From assembly GCF_013744875.1 (NCBI RefSeq), contig NZ_CP059399.1, positions 806,001 through 870,000 of the forward strand: 64,000 nucleotides of DNA, written 5' to 3'. This document shows, one piece after another, positions 26,021 through 35,940 of the stretch; the stretch's first letter is position 1, and each line of letters opens with the position of its first letter. The notes beneath the pieces are model-generated. The model ran no database searches, was not told where the DNA came from, and saw only the letters and a list, made by a program, of their open reading frames with translations. This DNA is from Nocardia huaxiensis (GTDB lineage: Bacteria; Actinomycetota; Actinomycetes; Mycobacteriales; Mycobacteriaceae). A program made the translations under genes and the position numbers.

Positions 26021-26953
26021 ATGGATGTCCTCACGGAGGCCCTGGCCTCGATGCGCACCGGCGCACCGTCCTCGGTCCGCACCGATGGCCGCGCCCCGTG
26101 GGGCATGCTCCTGCCCGAAGTCCTCGGCGCGGGCTTCCATGTCGTCCTGCACGGCACCTGCTGGATCATTCTGTCCGAGAAGGGATCCGAGCCCATCGCC
26201 CTCGGCCCCGGCGACGTCATCTTCATCCGCGACGGCGCCGGCCACATCCTCGCCGACCACCCGAGCACTCCAGCGACGGTCCCTCACCCCGACGAGTACA
26301 CCCAGCGCCCACCGGTCGGGGCGCTGTCCATCGGTGGTGACGGCCCCCGGACCAGCCTGCTGTGCGGCAACTACCACCTCGACGGCGCCCGTCCGCATCC
26401 CCTGCTCCGGCAACTCCCCGAATTCATCCACCTCCCCGCCCGCCACGGCAAACACCCCGAGTTGGCCGCCGCCATCCAACTGCTCGGAGCGGAACTGGAC
26501 AATCCACGCATAGGAACCAGCGGCATAGTCCCCGCCCTGATCGACTCCCTACTGCTCTACATCCTGCGCGCCTGGATAGAAGACCAACCCGCATCGAAAT
26601 CCGCGGGCTGGGCTGCGGCCCTGAAGGATCCAGCGATCTCCCCCGCCCTGGAAGCCATGCACGCGGACCCCGCCGCCCCCTGGACGGTCCAATCCCTCGC
26701 AGACCACGCCGGCCTGTCCCGAGCAGCTTTCGCGAAAAAGTTCACCACCATGATCGGCGAACCCCCACTCGCCTACCTGACCCGCTGGCGCCTGACCACA
26801 GCCGCCCGCCTCCTCCGCGAAGACGACCTCCCCGTAGCCGTCATCGCCACCCGCACCGGCTACACCTCCGAATTCGCCTTCGCAAAAGCCTTCAAACGCG
26901 AATACTCCCTCCCCCCAGGCCAATACCGCCGCCAGTCCCGCCCCGCCGCGTAG
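26021..26953 (+). CDS. AraC-family regulator with cupin sensor domain
   Basis: A 310-residue protein with an N-terminal cupin domain of the Cupin_6 type (MLLPEVLGAGFHVVLHG, then LGPGDVIFIRDGAGHIL). The C-terminal AraC domain has LADHAGLSRAAFAKKFTTMI and IATRTGYTSEFAFAKAFKRE. Such proteins often control the neighbouring oxidoreductase, here the gene just upstream. The stop is followed two bases later by copy 2 of the 64-bp repeat. Confidence 0.87.
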   Translation: MDVLTEALASMRTGAPSSVRTDGRAPWGMLLPEVLGAGFHVVLHGTCWIILSEKGSEPIALGPGDVIFIRDGAGHILADHPSTPATVPHPDEYTQRPPVGALSIGGDGPRTSLLCGNYHLDGARPHPLLRQLPEFIHLPARHGKHPELAAAIQLLGAELDNPRIGTSGIVPALIDSLLLYILRAWIEDQPASKSAGWAAALKDPAISPALEAMHADPAAPWTVQSLADHAGLSRAAFAKKFTTMIGEPPLAYLTRWRLTTAARLLREDDLPVAVIATRTGYTSEFAFAKAFKREYSLPPGQYRRQSRPAA

Positions 26954-26955
26954 CC

Positions 26956-27019
26956 CACAAGATCAAGGAGCTCTGGCGGCGGGGAAACGGGCAAAATCCC
27001 GCCATCAGAGCTCCCTGAC
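26956..27019 (+). repeat. 64-bp terminator-like repeat, copy 2
   Basis: It begins two bases after the AraC stop with CACAAGATCAAGGAGCTC and folds on itself through GGAGCTC arms, matching copy 1 at 56 of 64 positions. It stands between the convergent AraC and SnoaL-like genes, so it can terminate both. Confidence 0.8.
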
Positions 27020-27027
27020 ACCCTTTG

Positions 27028-27384
27028 CTACGGGATGAGGGTGGGCTGGTCTACTGCCCAGAGCCAGGTGCCGTCGGGTTGGCGGCGGGCTACCTCGGCG
27101 GTGACCTCGCCGGTGGTGAGGGTGGTTGCTGTCAGGGCTAGGTCGCCGCTGATAAGGGCGGGGTGTTGGCGGCCGGGGTGGAGGGGGAGGGGGGCGTGGG
27201 CTACGAAGCCTTCGTAGACCTTGCGGATTTCGGCGTGGCCGGTGGCCAGGTTGCCCGGGGGGAATTCGAGGACGGCGGTGGGTTCGTAGAGGGCGACCAG
27301 GCCGTCGACGTCGCCTGCGTTGGCTCGTTCGATGAAGAATCGGGCGAGGTCGTTGGGGTCTTTGGCTACTTCCCTGTTGGTCAT
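27028..27384 (-). CDS. SnoaL/NTF2-like protein
   Basis: A 118-residue cone-shaped NTF2-like protein, with the typical ARFFIERANAGDVDGLVALY at about residues 14-33 and a C-terminal RQPDGTWLWAVDQPT strand. Family members are small isomerases, cyclases or binding proteins. The function here is unknown. It is divergent from the WYL regulator across a palindrome. Confidence 0.8.
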   Translation of the reverse strand: MTNREVAKDPNDLARFFIERANAGDVDGLVALYEPTAVLEFPPGNLATGHAEIRKVYEGFVAHAPLPLHPGRQHPALISGDLALTATTLTTGEVTAEVARRQPDGTWLWAVDQPTLIP

Positions 27385-27406
27385 GGTTATAAGGCTCGCA
27401 GGGAAT

Positions 27407-27425
27407 CACGACATCTTGTGTCGTG
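27407..27425. promoter_or_regulatory. palindrome between SnoaL-like and WYL genes
   Basis: CACGACA-TCTTG-TGTCGTG has perfect 7-bp arms. It lies 22 bp from both flanking genes, which fits an operator for the adjacent WYL/HTH_11 regulator controlling both. Confidence 0.6.
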
Positions 27426-27447
27426 TATTTCTGGGAAGATTTTCGGT

Positions 27448-28422
27448 ATGCGTGCGGATCGGTTGGTGTCGTTGGTGCTGTTGCTGCGCCGGCACGGCCG
27501 GATGACCGCGGAGGCGCTGGCCGGCGAGCTGGAGGTGTCCACTCGGACGGTGCTGCGGGATATCGAGGCGCTGTCCACGGCGGGGGTTCCGGTTTATGCG
27601 GAACGGGGGCGGCATGGCGGGTTTTCGTTGCTGCCGGGGTTTCAGTTGGAGCTCACGGGGCTCAATCACGATGAGGCGCTGGCGTTGCTGGTGGCCGGAT
27701 CACGAAGGGGCGCACAGGAATTCGGGCTCGGGTCGGCGCTCGCCTCGGCCATGCGGAAAGTGGTGGACGCGCTGCCGGAGAGTAATCGGATCACCGCGGA
27801 TGGGGCGGCGCAGCGGGTGCTGATCGAGCCGGAAATCGATCTGCTGTCGCGGCGGCGGGGGACCGAGGAGGTGCCCGACGCCGTGGCGGGGGCGGTGCGG
27901 CGCGCGGTGTTCGGCGGGCACAAGTTGCGGATTCACTATGCGGCGGTGGATCAGGAACCGAAGTGGCGCACCGTCGATCCGATCGGCCTGGTCACCGTGC
28001 GCGGGCAGGGATATCTGCTGGCCACGCGGGAGGGCGCGGATCGCACCTATCGGCTGTCGCGGGTGCGCGCGGCCGAGGTGCTGCCGGAGCTCGCGGAGCG
28101 ACCGGACCGCGTCGATCTGGATCGGGCGTGGCAGGAACGCAGTTCGCGGTTCCGGACCGGCGGCGAACAGGTCGCCGTGCTCATGCGGGTGCGCCCGGCA
28201 CGGCGGGAGGAACTGGTGGACACCGCGCTCGCGGTCCTCGCCGAAGCCGCCGACGCGGACGGCTGGCTGCGGATGGAGGTGACCTTCCAGGATTCGCGGC
28301 ATGCCGAGTGGGCGCTGTGGCAGCTGGCCACCAATGCGGAAGCCCTTGCCCCGCAATGGTTGCGCGACACCTTGCGGGATCGTGCCACGGCTGTCGCCGA
28401 CGCATATCGGCTGTCGCCCTGA
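27448..28422 (+). CDS. WYL-domain transcriptional regulator (YafY/DeoR-like)
   Basis: The protein has 324 residues. The N-terminal HTH_11 domain spans residues 1-60 (LLRRHGRMTAEALAGELEVS, then TVLRDIEALSTAGVPV). A WYL domain lies in the middle (KLRIHYAAVDQEPKWRTVDP, then YLLATREGADRTYRLSRVRA), with a C-terminal WCX region. Such regulators sense small ligands or nucleic acids. It probably controls itself and the divergent SnoaL-like gene. Confidence 0.87.
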   Translation: MRADRLVSLVLLLRRHGRMTAEALAGELEVSTRTVLRDIEALSTAGVPVYAERGRHGGFSLLPGFQLELTGLNHDEALALLVAGSRRGAQEFGLGSALASAMRKVVDALPESNRITADGAAQRVLIEPEIDLLSRRRGTEEVPDAVAGAVRRAVFGGHKLRIHYAAVDQEPKWRTVDPIGLVTVRGQGYLLATREGADRTYRLSRVRAAEVLPELAERPDRVDLDRAWQERSSRFRTGGEQVAVLMRVRPARREELVDTALAVLAEAADADGWLRMEVTFQDSRHAEWALWQLATNAEALAPQWLRDTLRDRATAVADAYRLSP

Positions 28423-28428
28423 CACGGA

Positions 28429-28459
28429 ACAGGCCCCCGCGTCACCCGCGGGGGCCTGT
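28429..28459. terminator. terminator between WYL gene and hsaB
   Basis: ACAGGCCCCCGCG pairs over 13 bp with its complement across a 5-nt loop, between convergent genes. Confidence 0.85.
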
Positions 28460-28479
28460 CCGGACTCGAAACCTGGTGG

Positions 28480-29052
28480 CTACAACCAGGTATCGAGCGT
28501 CGTGGTGGTGAGGAAGTGTTCCAGGTCCGCACGCCAGGGCGCGGGGGTCGACTTCTTCGGTTCGATGGCGGTGTACTGCCCCCGGTAGAAGAGCAGGGGC
28601 CTGTCGGAGCCGGTGGACTCCGACAGGGCCTGGACTCGGCCGATCACTATGTAGTGGTCGCCGCCGTCGACGACGTTGGCCACTGTGCACTGGAGTGTGG
28701 CCAGGGCGCCGTCGAGGATCGGGAGGTTCAATTCCGAGGTGTGCCAGTCGATTCCGCCGAACTTGTCGGGTTCGCGGGAGCCGAAGCGGGCACACACGGG
28801 CTGCTGCTCTTCTGCGAGGACGTTCACGCAGAAGCTGCCGTTCTTCTCGATCGCCGCCCAGGAACGGGATTCCTTGGTCGGGCAGAAGAGGATGAGCGGC
28901 GGGTCGAGGGAGAGGGCGGCGAACGACTGGCAGGCGAAGCCGATCGGCGCTGCATCCTCGTCGAAGGTGGTGATGACGGTGATGCCGGTGCAGAAGCTGC
29001 CCAGCACATTGCGGAATGCGCGGGGGTCGATCACCGGGTCGGTCGTGGTCAT
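28480..29052 (-). CDS. hsaB: flavin reductase component of HsaAB monooxygenase
   Basis: A 190-residue flavin reductase of the HpaC-like FMN-binding split-barrel type, with FCTGITVITTFDEDAAPIGF near residues 19-38 and HYIVIGRVQALSES further on. HsaB supplies reduced flavin to HsaA for C4 hydroxylation of 3-HSA. The ATG at 29052 is chosen because GGGGGCG lies upstream. An in-frame ATG at 29067 has no ribosome site. It is the last gene of the hsaADCB operon. Confidence 0.9.
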   Translation of the reverse strand: MTTTDPVIDPRAFRNVLGSFCTGITVITTFDEDAAPIGFACQSFAALSLDPPLILFCPTKESRSWAAIEKNGSFCVNVLAEEQQPVCARFGSREPDKFGGIDWHTSELNLPILDGALATLQCTVANVVDGGDHYIVIGRVQALSESTGSDRPLLFYRGQYTAIEPKKSTPAPWRADLEHFLTTTTLDTWL

Positions 29053-29069
29053 AGCGTTCGCCCCCATGG

Positions 29070-30853
<1,784 letters not shown>

Positions 30854-32023
30854 TTACACCATCGTGTCGGTGACGGGCAGCCCGAAGGCGTGCGTGCCGT
30901 ACATGACGTAGGCGCGCTCGGCGTCGTTGGCCGCGTGCACCCGGCCCGCGTGCGCGTCGCGCCAGAACCGCTGCAGCGGAGTGCCATTGGCGAGCGCGGT
31001 GGCACCGGAAGCCTCGAACAGCCGGTCGATGGAGGCGACGGCGCGGCCGGTGGCGCGCACCTGGTCGCGGCGGGCGCTGGCGCGCAGGTCGAACGGAACT
31101 TCCTTGCCCGCCACCAGCAGGGCGTATTCGTCGGCCACATTGCCCGACAGCTGCCGCCAGGCGGCGTCGATGTCGGAGGCGGCCTCGGCGATGCGCACCT
31201 TGCCGAACGGGTCGTCCTTGGCCTTCTCGCCGGCGTAGGCGGCGCGCAGGCGCTTGCCCTGGTGCTCGACGTGGGCTTCGTACGCGCCGTAGGCCATGCC
31301 CACGATCGGGGTGGAGATGGTGGTGGGATGGATTGTGCCCCAGGGCATCTTGTACACCGGGTCGGTGTTCTGCTCCAGGCCGGGCGCGCTCAGTTCGCTC
31401 ATGGCGCGGAAGCTGAGGAACCGGTGCCGGGGCACGAAGACGTCCTTCACCTTGATGGTGTTGGAGCCGGTGCCGCGCAGGCCGACCACGTGCCACACGT
31501 CGTCGATGGCGTATTCGGTCCGGGGGATCAGGAAGGAGCCGAAGTCGACCGGCTTGCCGTCCTTGATGACCGGGCCGCCCACGACCACCCAGTCGCAGTG
31601 ATCGGAGCCCGAGGACCAGGCCCACGCGCCGTTGACGATGTAGCCGCTCTTGTCCTCGGTGAGCACACCGGCGCCCATGGGCGCGTAGGAGGACGAGATG
31701 CGCACATCGGTGTCCTCGCCCCAGACCTCTTCCTGCGCACGCTGATCGAACAGCGCGAGGTGCCAGTTGTGCACGCCCACGATGCCGGACACCCAGCCGG
31801 TGGAGCCGCAGGCGGAGGCGATCTTGCGGACGGTGTCGTAGAAGACGACGGGGTCGCCGGCGTAGCCGCCCCACTGGCGCGGCTGCAGCAGCTTGAAGAA
31901 TCCGGTCTCCTGCAGGTCCTTGACGGACTCCTCGGGGAGTTTGCGCAGATCCTCCGCCTCTTGCGCGCGTTCGCGCAGTGTGGGCAGCAGCGCCTCGACC
32001 CGCTCAACTACTTCTTGCGTCAT
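30854..32023 (-). CDS. hsaA: 3-HSA hydroxylase oxygenase component
   Basis: A 389-residue flavin-dependent monooxygenase of the acyl-CoA dehydrogenase-like group D. Visible parts are the ACGSTGWVSGIVGVHNWHLA segment near residues 70-89 and VVGLRGTGSNTIKVKDVFVP near 172-191. With HsaB it hydroxylates 3-HSA to the catechol 3,4-DHSA. It is the first gene of the operon, read from the divergent promoter region shared with kshA. Confidence 0.93.
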   Translation of the reverse strand: MTQEVVERVEALLPTLRERAQEAEDLRKLPEESVKDLQETGFFKLLQPRQWGGYAGDPVVFYDTVRKIASACGSTGWVSGIVGVHNWHLALFDQRAQEEVWGEDTDVRISSSYAPMGAGVLTEDKSGYIVNGAWAWSSGSDHCDWVVVGGPVIKDGKPVDFGSFLIPRTEYAIDDVWHVVGLRGTGSNTIKVKDVFVPRHRFLSFRAMSELSAPGLEQNTDPVYKMPWGTIHPTTISTPIVGMAYGAYEAHVEHQGKRLRAAYAGEKAKDDPFGKVRIAEAASDIDAAWRQLSGNVADEYALLVAGKEVPFDLRASARRDQVRATGRAVASIDRLFEASGATALANGTPLQRFWRDAHAGRVHAANDAERAYVMYGTHAFGLPVTDTMV

Positions 32024-32071
32024 CTCGCCAGGTGCTCCGATCGGGATGCGGTTCTCGTTTGCACCTGAGAG

Positions 32072-32085
32072 TAGAACACGTTCTT
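32072..32085. promoter_or_regulatory. KstR-type box, hsaA side
   Basis: TAGAACACGTTCTT fits TNNAACNNGTTNNA except for the last base. It lies about 48 bp before hsaA and presumably represses hsaADCB. Confidence 0.75.
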
Positions 32086-32173
32086 ATTCCTGTCGAGAAT
32101 CCGGTTCATTCCCAGCGGGAACTGCCCCCATCCTGGTAGTTGGGTGAATCGCTGGCGTCTTGTCGCGTCATTT

Positions 32174-32187
32174 TGTAACGTGTTCTA
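32174..32187. promoter_or_regulatory. KstR box, kshA side
   Basis: TGTAACGTGTTCTA fits the KstR consensus exactly and ends 24 bp before the kshA start, just before its AAGGAGG ribosome site. Confidence 0.85.
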
Positions 32188-32211
32188 GTAATCCGAAGGA
32201 GGATGGAAACG

Positions 32212-33426
32212 ATGGCGACTACCCCTCAAGGGCCCCGCGGGAAGGTCCGCGAGATCGACGTGGGCAGCACACCCACCCGCTATGCCCGGGGCTGGCACTG
32301 CCTGGGCGTCGCGCGCGACTTCCGTGACGGTAAGCCGCACGCGGTCAACGCTTTCGGCACCAAGCTGGTCGTATTCGCCGACAGCAAGGGCGATCTCAAG
32401 GTTCTGGACGGGTACTGCCGGCACCTCGGCGGCGACCTGTCCATGGGCGAGATCAAGGGCGACGAGGTCGCCTGCCCCTTCCACGACTGGCGCTGGGGCG
32501 GCGACGGCAAGTGCAAGCAGATCCCCTACGCGCGACGCGTGCCGCCGCTCGCCCGCACGCGCGCATGGCAGACGCTGGAGCGCAACGGACAGCTGTTCGT
32601 CTGGCACGACCACGAGGGCAACCCGCCGCCGGACGATGTCACCATCCCCTACATCGATGGGGCGTTCGTCGACGCGGACGGCAACAACCTCGAGACCATC
32701 AGCGACGGCTGGACCGACTGGACCTGGCACTCCATGCTGATCGAGGGCGCCAACTGCCGCGAGATCATCGACAACGTCGTGGATATGGCGCACTTCTTCT
32801 ATATCCACTACGCCTTCCCGACGTTCTTCAAGAACGTCTTCGAAGGTCATGTCGCCACCCAGTACCTCAAGAGCAAGAGCCGGCCCGACATGGGCATGGC
32901 CGCCAAGTCCGGGGTGGACACGCTGCTCGAGTCGGAGGCGTCGTACTTCGGACCGTCGTACATGATCAACCCGCTGTTGAACATCTACAACGGCTACGAG
33001 GTGCGCACCACGCTGATCAACTGCCACTACCCGGTGACGCAGGACTCGTTCATGCTCATGTGGGGCGTCACGCTGGAAAAGCCCAAGGGACTGCCGGATT
33101 CGCAGGCCGAGAAGTTCGCCCGCAAGATGACCGACGGTGTCAGCGAGGGCTTCCTGCAGGACGTCGAGATCTGGAAGCACAAGTCCAAGATCGAGAATCC
33201 GCTGCTCACCGAGGAGGACGGCCCCGTCTACCAGCTGCGCCGCTGGTACGAGCAGTTCTACGTGGACGTCGCCGATGTGGACCCGAAGTCGCAGCAGCGC
33301 TTCGAATTCGAGGTCGACACCTCCAAGGCCAATGTCGCCTGGGAAGCTGAGGTGGCGGAGAACCTGCGCAGGAAGCGCGAGGCGGAAGCGGCGCAAGCGG
33401 CCGAATCACAGGAGGCGGGAGTCTGA
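32212..33426 (+). CDS. kshA: 3-ketosteroid 9alpha-hydroxylase oxygenase
   Basis: A 404-residue Rieske oxygenase. The Rieske [2Fe-2S] ligands are in YCRHLGGDLSMG and ACPFHDWRW (residues about 67-95). The mononuclear iron site is in NVVDMAHFFYIH near residue 190. With the reductase KshB, which is not in this window, it hydroxylates C9 and triggers ring B opening. The second ATG is chosen because AAGGAGG is 9 nt before it, whereas the first ATG (32203) abuts the ribosome site. The stop overlaps the next gene by one base. Confidence 0.94.
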   Translation: MATTPQGPRGKVREIDVGSTPTRYARGWHCLGVARDFRDGKPHAVNAFGTKLVVFADSKGDLKVLDGYCRHLGGDLSMGEIKGDEVACPFHDWRWGGDGKCKQIPYARRVPPLARTRAWQTLERNGQLFVWHDHEGNPPPDDVTIPYIDGAFVDADGNNLETISDGWTDWTWHSMLIEGANCREIIDNVVDMAHFFYIHYAFPTFFKNVFEGHVATQYLKSKSRPDMGMAAKSGVDTLLESEASYFGPSYMINPLLNIYNGYEVRTTLINCHYPVTQDSFMLMWGVTLEKPKGLPDSQAEKFARKMTDGVSEGFLQDVEIWKHKSKIENPLLTEEDGPVYQLRRWYEQFYVDVADVDPKSQQRFEFEVDTSKANVAWEAEVAENLRRKREAEAAQAAESQEAGV

Positions 33427-33755
33427 TGACCAGCTGGGCGAAGGCACCGGATTTCGCGGACCGTCCCGAGCGGCGCGAGGAAGTGCGCGCCCAGACTGTT
33501 CTCGACAAACAGCACTACATGGAGTCGGGCTTCACGCCGCTCGGCTGCCGCACCTGCGGCACCGAGGTGCTGGTGCGCAAGCACAGCAGCCATCAGCGGA
33601 CCATGCAGTGGACGGTCAACCCGGCCGACCACTGCCCGGTTTTCCGCGAGATGGCCGCCGCCGGACCGGTTTTCGGCAAGCCCGACACCTGCCCCAACCT
33701 CGAGAAGACCATCGATCACGCGATCGCCGAGGGTCTGCTCGAAATCGACGACTAG
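33426..33755 (+). CDS. small Cys/His-rich protein coupled to kshA
   Basis: A 109-residue protein with a CRTCG pair near residues 41-45, further cysteines in DHCPVF and DTCPNLE, and several histidines. This pattern could bind zinc or an iron-sulfur cluster. It overlaps kshA by one base and so is under the same KstR box. M. tuberculosis also has a small conserved gene next to kshA (Rv3527), which may be related; I could not check. The function is unknown, and a role in assembling or stabilising the hydroxylase is inference. Confidence 0.75.
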   Translation: MTSWAKAPDFADRPERREEVRAQTVLDKQHYMESGFTPLGCRTCGTEVLVRKHSSHQRTMQWTVNPADHCPVFREMAAAGPVFGKPDTCPNLEKTIDHAIAEGLLEIDD

Positions 33756-34162
33756 TCGAGACGGAAGTCCGCGAAGTCGAAGCCCGGCGCGACCACACAG
33801 CTCACCAGCACGTGTTCGTCGCCCGCCGGGCGGGCGGCCTGGGAAACCCCGCCGGGGACCACCGCCTGCGGGCGATGCCCCTGCGCCACATCGGGTCCGA
33901 GGACGATCTCCTCACCCCCGATGTTCAGCAGCAGGGGACCGCCCTGATGCCAGAACCAGATCTCGTCCGAGGCCACCGTGTGCGGCGCGGACGTCTCACC
34001 CGGCAGCAGCAGAAAGTAGATGGCCGTCGCGCTCGCGCGCTTGCCCTGGTAGCCGGGCGGCTCGAATTCCACCGCACTGCGCCAGGTTTCGCGATACCAG
34101 CCGCCCTCCGGATGCGGTAGCAGATCCAATTCCGCGGCCAGCTCGGGTCTTTCATCGATCAC
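33752..34162 (-). CDS. cupin_5 (DUF985) protein
   Basis: A 136-residue cupin with the DUF985 opening LLPHPEGGWYRETWRS and the metal-site-like segment TVASDEIWFWHQGGPLLL. The GTG at 34162 fits the N-terminal length. It converges on, and overlaps by four bases, the end of the kshA-linked gene. Function unknown. Confidence 0.82.
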   Translation of the reverse strand: MIDERPELAAELDLLPHPEGGWYRETWRSAVEFEPPGYQGKRASATAIYFLLLPGETSAPHTVASDEIWFWHQGGPLLLNIGGEEIVLGPDVAQGHRPQAVVPGGVSQAARPAGDEHVLVSCVVAPGFDFADFRLD

Positions 34163-34328
34163 GAGCCCAACGTATGGGCCCGGCGCGGTCGCCGCATCTC
34201 GAGGCCGCAGGGGGATGCCGTGCGGAACGCAAGCATGTGGAAGGTCCTCGGAGGCCCCAGGTGTCCGAAGGTCGATATGGGTGCCTGCACCCTGGCTTGC
34301 GGTCGATCTCCGGCCTACGCTCGGGTGA

Positions 34329-35063
34329 ATGGACTGGCGAGAGAGCAGTGGGCCGATCGGAGTTCTCACCGGGGCGGGCATTTCCACCGACTCGGGCATC
34401 CCTGATTTTCGCGGGCCACGGGGTGTCTGGACCAGGGACCCGATCGCCGAACTGCTGTCGACCTATCAGAACTATGTCGCCGACCCGGAGCTACGTGTGC
34501 GCGCGTGGCTGGCGCGGCGCGACAATCCGGCTTGGCAGGCGCGGCCGAATGCCGCGCACGAGGCGCTGGTGCGGCTCGCCGACGCGGGGCGTGCGGTCGG
34601 GATCATCACGCAGAACATCGACCGGCTGCATCAGCGGGCGGGGTCGAAGACGGTGGTGGAGATCCACGGCAATATGTTCGAAGTCGTTTGTATCGACTGC
34701 GATTTCGGGACCACCATGCGGGCCGCTCTGGACCGGGTCGCGGCCGGTGAGCCCGATCCGGCCTGTCCGGCCTGCGGGGGGATTCTGAAGGCCGCCACCA
34801 TCATGTTCGGTCAGCAGATGGACGCGGCATCCATTCGGGCCGCCGTGGAGATCGCCGAATCCAGTGAGATCTTCATGGCCGTGGGCAGTTCGCTCCAGGT
34901 GGAACCGGCGGCCTCCATGTGCGCGGTCGCGGTGGACGCCGGGGCGCACCTGGTCATCGTGAACGCCGAGCCCACCCCCTACGACGAGTACGCCGACGAG
35001 ATTGTGCGCGACCCCATCGGCGAGGCGCTGCCCCGGCTGGTGGACGAGATGCTGGCGCTGTAG
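34329..35063 (+). CDS. sirtuin-type NAD-dependent deacylase
   Basis: A 244-residue Sir2 protein. The NAD motif GVLTGAGISTDSGIPDFRG lies at residues about 11-29. The catalytic motifs are TQNIDRLHQRAG and EIHGN, and the zinc cysteines are CIDC and CPAC. It removes acyl groups from protein lysines. TACGCT lies 7 nt before the ATG, and no ribosome site is visible, which suggests a leaderless message. Confidence 0.9.
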   Translation: MDWRESSGPIGVLTGAGISTDSGIPDFRGPRGVWTRDPIAELLSTYQNYVADPELRVRAWLARRDNPAWQARPNAAHEALVRLADAGRAVGIITQNIDRLHQRAGSKTVVEIHGNMFEVVCIDCDFGTTMRAALDRVAAGEPDPACPACGGILKAATIMFGQQMDAASIRAAVEIAESSEIFMAVGSSLQVEPAASMCAVAVDAGAHLVIVNAEPTPYDEYADEIVRDPIGEALPRLVDEMLAL

Positions 35064-35074
35064 GTTTCGTCGCC

Positions 35075-35827
35075 CTAGCTGAATTTGGACTTGGGGCGCG
35101 GAACCGGTTCACCGTCGATGTAGATGTCGACCTTCTCGTTGTAGAAGCAGGCCAGGCCCGCAACCTTCTGGCTTTCGGGCAGCGGGGTCCGGTATGTCCA
35201 GACGATGTCGCGGTATTCGTCCTCGCCGATGCGCACGTGCCAGTACGCGGCGGTGCCCTTGTACGGGCATTGCGAGCTGGTGTCGGAGTGCCGCAGCAGA
35301 TCCATGCGCACATCGGTGAGCGGCAGGTAATACCGTGCGGGCAGGCCGGTTTCGAACAGGATCGTCGGCTTGTGCGAATCCGCCACCGTGACACCGTCGA
35401 TCTCGACGCGAATGTGCCGGGAACTGGCCAGGATGTCCACCCGGCTGTACGGGTCGCGCGGATGCACGTAGATGGGCTCGTCCTCCTCGAACCACTGGTC
35501 CATGGCGTCGAATTCGATGCGCACCAGATCGCGGAGCTCGGCGACGGGGGAGTCCAGGAAGCGTACGGCGGCCCCGAAAGCGGTCGAATTGTCCACCAGC
35601 ACATCGAATTCCGTGCCGTCGCCGCGAGTCTCGGATTTGTGCGTCCTGCCGGACGGTTCGAGTTTGGCGGTGAGATCCGCGGCGGGCAGGTAATACGTGG
35701 GGTAGTAGGGGTGCTCCCACACCAGCACGGGCCGGGAGGTGTCGGCGACCAGATGCCCGCCGAGATAGGTGCGAACGCGCTTGGCGCAGGGTTCGACGCG
35801 GACGGGGACGGGATGCGTCTCGCTCAT
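35075..35827 (-). CDS. DUF427 tandem-domain protein
   Basis: A 250-residue protein with two DUF427 modules. The first, at about residues 15-110, contains RPVLVWEHPYYPTYYLPAAD. The second, at about 140-235, contains KPTILFETGLPARYYLPLTD and YWHVRIGEDEYRDIVWTY. The function is unknown. It converges on the sirtuin gene with an 11-base gap. Confidence 0.88.
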   Translation of the reverse strand: MSETHPVPVRVEPCAKRVRTYLGGHLVADTSRPVLVWEHPYYPTYYLPAADLTAKLEPSGRTHKSETRGDGTEFDVLVDNSTAFGAAVRFLDSPVAELRDLVRIEFDAMDQWFEEDEPIYVHPRDPYSRVDILASSRHIRVEIDGVTVADSHKPTILFETGLPARYYLPLTDVRMDLLRHSDTSSQCPYKGTAAYWHVRIGEDEYRDIVWTYRTPLPESQKVAGLACFYNEKVDIYIDGEPVPRPKSKFS

Positions 35828-35940
35828 ACCTTCCGACGGTACGCCGGGGCCTCGCGATCCAGCTCACACCTCGGTTTCTGGGCGCATGACCAGGAACGTT
35901 ATGGTGTTGGCGCAACATTGTGGCAATCAGTGAGGACGAC

